In this document: piece by piece, positions 41,552 to 44,299 of the stretch | Position numbering within the stretch: position 1 is the stretch's first letter | Layout of the letters: the number at the start of each line of letters is the position of its first letter | Source of the DNA: an uncultured Ruminococcus sp. | Lineage (GTDB): Bacteria; Bacillota; Clostridia; Oscillospirales; Acutalibacteraceae | DNA: 44,299 nt | Assembly (NCBI GenBank): GCA_902764235.1 | Contig: CACWVH010000019.1 | Location: 1 to 44,299, forward strand | Direction: 5' to 3' | The notes under the pieces: model-generated | What the model saw: only the letters and a program-made list of their open reading frames with translations | Told to the model about the DNA's origin: nothing | Databases searched by the model: none | Translations under genes and position numbers: made by a program

Positions 41552-43594
41552 TTATACTACAGTGATCTTGCAGGATTTTTCCTTGCCGTTATAGGTGCGT
41601 ACTGTTACCCATGCTACGCCCTTCTTCACTGCCTTGAACTGACCTGTCCAGTTGGTCTTTGTCATTTTAACTATGCTTGCATTACTTGTGCGGAAGGTTC
41701 TTGTTGCACAGCCTGCATCAGAGGGGCTGATAACTGCGCTGAGTGAGCCCGTCTGACCGACCTTCATTGTTATGTTTGTCTTATTGAGGTTAACGGAGGC
41801 GGGAGCTTTTTTTACTGTTACCTTACAGCTTGCTTCCTTGCCGTTATACAGTCTTACTGTTACATATGCTGTGCCTGTTTTCATTGCCTTGAACTGACCT
41901 TCCCAGTTGGTCTTTGTCATTTTGACGACTGAGCTGTTGCTTGTGCGGAAGGTTCTTGATGCTGCGGCTGAGTTGTCGGGGATTATTGCGCCGAGCTTAT
42001 AGGTCTCGCCGACTCCGAGGGTAAGCACTGCATTCGGCAGCTTAACGCTTGACGGAGCGTTCTTTACTGTGATCTTGCAGGATTTTTCAATGCCGTTTAC
42101 TGTTCTTGCGGTTATCCATGCTGTGCCCTTGCCCTTTGCCTTGACATTGCCCTTCTGGTCAACTGTGAGTACCTTTGAATTTGATGTTCTCCATTTTACA
42201 CTCTTGTCCTTTGCATACTGCGGTCCGACCTTTGCGGTGAGCTTTGTTGTTTCATTAAGACCCAGGGACATCTGTGAGCTGCTGAGACTAAGGCTTGTGG
42301 GTGAGCCGTATACTGTTACCGAACATTTAGCTGTCTTGCCGTTTGAGGTTGTTCCGGTGATATCTGCTGTACCGGAATTCACTGCCGTTACCTTACCTGA
42401 ACTTGTTACTGTCGCAACCTTTGTATTTGAGCTTTTCCATGTTACTGTATTGACTGTGGTATCTGCCGGCTTTATTGTTGCTTTCAGCTGATAGGTTTCC
42501 TTGGCATTGAGTGATATACCGGAGGTGTTGAGCACAATTCCGGTTGCATCTATGATTGCCTTGAAGGGGATATCATGATTATTTGCAAACTTATCTGCTG
42601 CGGAATTCTTTTTGCCATAAATCACAAGATCGGACGCAGAGAATACATACGGATATGACTCAGAATCGAATGCCTCATCATCGATTTTTGTTACAGATGC
42701 AGGAATAGTAATTTTCTTTAAAGAAGTACATCCTCCAAAAGCTTTTCTACCAATGGAAGTTACTTTATTAGGAATTGTTAACTCCGTAATAGACGAACAA
42801 TTCACAAATGTATATTGTGGAATATCAGTTAAATTATTTGAAAGCCTGACCGATTTCAAGGAAGTACAGTCTCGGAACGCTGATCCCCAATCGTCAATTT
42901 CCGTAACACTGTCCGGAATACTAATTGATGTCAGACTGCTGCATCCTTCAAATGAATGTCCCCATGTACAGCCGATTTTCTTTACAGAATTTGGAATTGT
43001 AACACTTGTTAGACCCGTACAACCCTTAAACATATAATCAGGTATTAATGTCCAGCCGTTAGGTATAGAGAGAGATTTAAGTGAAGTACAATCATTGAAC
43101 ATAGATTCTGAGGGGGAATAACCACTAAGATCCGGTTTATTAGGAAGTCTTACTGTAGTGAGTAAAGTACATCCGCTAAAAATACTATCACCAAGTACTT
43201 TAACGGAATCAGGTATTGTTACACTTTTTAAAGAAGTACATTCGTAAAAAGCACTGTCCTTTATCTCAGTAACACTGCTTGGAATAACAACACTTGTTGC
43301 TGATTTAAAATCTTTTCCTTCATAACTTATACTTCCGACCTTAGTTACCCTCTGACCAAAAATCGAAGAAGGTATATTCGCCACTCCTGATGTACCCTTG
43401 TAACCTATTACTGTCAATGTGCCATCATCATTTTCCTCTGTGTAAAAGTCTCTTTCAGAGCTTGCTGCCTGAGCTTCAATGCCGGACTCTTGTGCTGTCA
43501 TCGGCAGCACCGCTGCTGCTCCGCCTGCAAATACTGCAAGCGCAAGAGCTGCCGAACCAAATCTTTTTGTCAATTCTGATTTCAAAAAAATCAT
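41552..43594 (-). CDS. Secreted surface protein with BspA-type leucine-rich repeats and Big_2 domains
   Basis: This 680-aa protein has a Sec signal peptide (about 1-44, GSAALALAVFAGGAAAVLP, cleavage near EAQAA). Residues about 70-345 are at least seven BspA/LRR_5 repeats of the type CTSLKSVTIPDSV. Four Big_2 Ig-like domains follow at about 350-430, 432-510, 512-593 and 595-680 (WKSSNTKVATV, GTAWITARTVNG, GTAYVTVRLYNGKEASCKV). The last two Big_2 domains are nearly identical. No LPXTG, dockerin or membrane anchor is seen, so attachment, if any, is non-covalent. The ATG has GAAAGG only two bases before it; a TTG nine bases further in may be used instead. BspA repeats in other bacteria bind host or matrix proteins, and adhesion is the likely role. 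Confidence 0.9.
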   Translation of the reverse strand: MIFLKSELTKRFGSAALALAVFAGGAAAVLPMTAQESGIEAQAASSERDFYTEENDDGTLTVIGYKGTSGVANIPSSIFGQRVTKVGSISYEGKDFKSATSVVIPSSVTEIKDSAFYECTSLKSVTIPDSVKVLGDSIFSGCTLLTTVRLPNKPDLSGYSPSESMFNDCTSLKSLSIPNGWTLIPDYMFKGCTGLTSVTIPNSVKKIGCTWGHSFEGCSSLTSISIPDSVTEIDDWGSAFRDCTSLKSVRLSNNLTDIPQYTFVNCSSITELTIPNKVTSIGRKAFGGCTSLKKITIPASVTKIDDEAFDSESYPYVFSASDLVIYGKKNSAADKFANNHDIPFKAIIDATGIVLNTSGISLNAKETYQLKATIKPADTTVNTVTWKSSNTKVATVTSSGKVTAVNSGTADITGTTSNGKTAKCSVTVYGSPTSLSLSSSQMSLGLNETTKLTAKVGPQYAKDKSVKWRTSNSKVLTVDQKGNVKAKGKGTAWITARTVNGIEKSCKITVKNAPSSVKLPNAVLTLGVGETYKLGAIIPDNSAAASRTFRTSNSSVVKMTKTNWEGQFKAMKTGTAYVTVRLYNGKEASCKVTVKKAPASVNLNKTNITMKVGQTGSLSAVISPSDAGCATRTFRTSNASIVKMTKTNWTGQFKAVKKGVAWVTVRTYNGKEKSCKITVV

Positions 43595-43628
43595 CGCCTT
43601 TCATAATAATAAGTAAAATGAAACTTTG

Positions 43629-43674
43629 CTACACTTCTGTTCCATCTCGCTATATTATACTACACTTCTGTTCC
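43629..43674 (-). promoter_or_regulatory. Direct-repeat operator candidate over the surface-protein promoter
   Basis: The 15-bp sequence CTACACTTCTGTTCC occurs exactly twice, at 43629-43643 and 43660-43674, 31 bp apart (three helical turns). One copy fills most of the -35/-10 spacer and the other lies just past the -10. Binding of a repressor, most simply the divergent XRE protein, would block this promoter. Confidence 0.65.
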
Positions 43675-43682
43675 TTTTTCAA
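43654..43682 (-). promoter_or_regulatory. Promoter of the surface-protein gene
   Basis: On the minus strand TTGAAA (43677-43682) is separated by 17 bp from a perfect TATAAT (43654-43659), about 60 bases before the start codon. Confidence 0.8.
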
Positions 43683-43743
43683 GTATTATTAACAAATATA
43701 TGGTAAATAATAATTAATGGTAATAATTTTTCAGGTGATTTTA

Positions 43744-43950
43744 ATGTACTATACAGAACGGTTAAGGGAACTTCGGGAGGATAATGATCTCACTCAGGAA
43801 CAGGTCGCAAATGCTCTCGGTCTGAAACGTGAACAATACCGAAGATATGAAGCCGGGATAAATGAAATAAAAGCAAGCCATATTATAAAGATCGCCAGAT
43901 TTTATCATATCTCAACAGATTATCTGCTCGGTCTTACTGACGAAAAGTAA
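43744..43950 (+). CDS. XRE-family helix-turn-helix regulator
   Basis: This 68-aa protein is a bare HTH_3 DNA-binding domain: YYTERLRELREDNDLTQEQV, ANALGLKREQYRRYEAG, then IIKIARFYHISTDYLLGLTD. It has no effector or dimerisation domain beyond the HTH bundle. ATG 43744 has AGGTGAT eight bases upstream; the longer frame to 43717 lacks a ribosome site. It is divergent from the surface-protein gene, sharing a 149-base region that holds two direct repeats, so it probably represses that gene and perhaps itself. Confidence 0.9.
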   Translation: MYYTERLRELREDNDLTQEQVANALGLKREQYRRYEAGINEIKASHIIKIARFYHISTDYLLGLTDEK

Positions 43951-44092
43951 TTAACTATATCAGTCTGCATAAAACAAATCCCTGTATTACCACCGGAGAC
44001 ACCCCACCCACGTAATAAGTGTAGATTTATAATTGACAAAACATAATACTGTAAACTTGAGATAGCAAACATAAAAATATTGGTCAGAAAAA

Positions 44093-44182
44093 ATCAGAGC
44101 TGCGGGAATAAATGCGGAAGCTCTGAACACAGAGCGAAACGTAGTGAAGCGATAGCGCGTCGCGACAGCAGAGGCACGCCGG
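44093..44182. repeat. Dispersed ~90-bp repeat, copy 2
   Basis: This matches bases 1-91 in the same orientation with scattered substitutions and one missing base. It ends in a diverged copy of the 21-bp GC unit (44162-44182) whose hairpin arm is broken. 43951-44092 holds nothing I can support. Confidence 0.8.
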
Positions 44183-44222
44183 TATGGACTATGTGTAAAA
44201 TTACTGTACAAGTCTATAGTCT

Positions 44223-44251
44223 TTGCACAAATTCATTGTAGTAATTATATC
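44223..44251 (+). promoter_or_regulatory. Possible promoter near the right edge
   Basis: TTGCAC (44223-44228) is separated by 17 bp from TATATC (44246-44251). The gene it might serve lies beyond the window, and a repeat follows at once, so this is weak. Confidence 0.3.
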
Positions 44252-44265
44252 AGTATTGACTATAA

Positions 44266-44299
44266 CCTGAATCCGTGAAATTGAATTAAATCGTTTTTT
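44266..44299. repeat. Start of a second copy of the 187-bp inverted-repeat element
   Basis: CCTGAATCCGTGAAATTGAA and the following bases match 21693 onwards with one change before the T-run. The copy is cut off by the window end. Confidence 0.7.

Overview
The window reads as a chromosomal segment of a low-to-mid GC Gram-positive anaerobe of the Clostridia, most likely a Ruminococcus or close relative (Oscillospiraceae). This rests on GGAGG-type ribosome sites before almost every gene, sigma-A promoters of the TTGACA-N17-TATAAT class, a dcw cell-wall/division cluster in Firmicutes order, BspA-like leucine-rich and Ig-like surface repeats, and codon use. It is an inference; no rRNA or tRNA gene is present to confirm it.

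Region 1 (1-2431, + strand): a 16S rRNA pseudouridine synthase (rsuA) and a stand-alone MsmX/UgpC-type sugar-importer ATPase. Region 2 (2486-7675, - strand): a four-gene unit, MBOAT O-acyltransferase, DHHW/AlgJ-like membrane protein, FkbH-like HAD enzyme and acyl carrier protein, with its own promoter and terminator. It looks like a Dlt-style decoration system in which FkbH replaces the DltA ligase. Region 3 (7887-21537, - strand): a cell-wall glycopolymer locus. It holds an ExoA-like glycosyltransferase, a TagG-like ABC permease, a TagB/TagF-type glycerophosphotransferase, two Stealth sugar-phosphate transferases, an acyltransferase-3, two large GT2-glycerophosphotransferase fusions and a GT2-only relative. 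Regions 2 and 3 together suggest that a phosphodiester-linked surface polymer is built, exported and then acylated outside the cell.

Region 4 (21540-26965): two lipoproteins, yebC, an aspartate carbamoyltransferase with a C-terminal PyrI-like zinc knuckle, and a small acidic/helical protein. These are separated by intergenic DNA crowded with short palindromic repeats. Region 5 (26928-39497, - strand): a dcw cluster mraZ-rsmH-ftsL-pbp-(degenerate Mur ligase)-mraY-ftsW-murG-ftsQ-ftsZ. Functional-looking murD, murE, murF and murC are absent; a Mur-ligase-like fragment without a P-loop occupies the murE/murF position. The ftsQ tail is broken by two compensating frameshifts. Region 6 (39658-44299): an HD-GYP c-di-GMP phosphodiesterase, a secreted BspA-LRR/Big_2 surface protein, and a divergent XRE regulator with a direct-repeat operator candidate over the surface-protein promoter.

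Several dispersed non-coding repeat families run through the window: a roughly 90-bp element at both ends, a 21-bp GC-rich unit, a MITE-like element with AGGGAAACACTGAATAAA ends, and two other inverted-repeat elements. GC-rich elements repeatedly sit just upstream of -35 boxes. No CRISPR array, prophage, transposase, tRNA or rRNA was seen.
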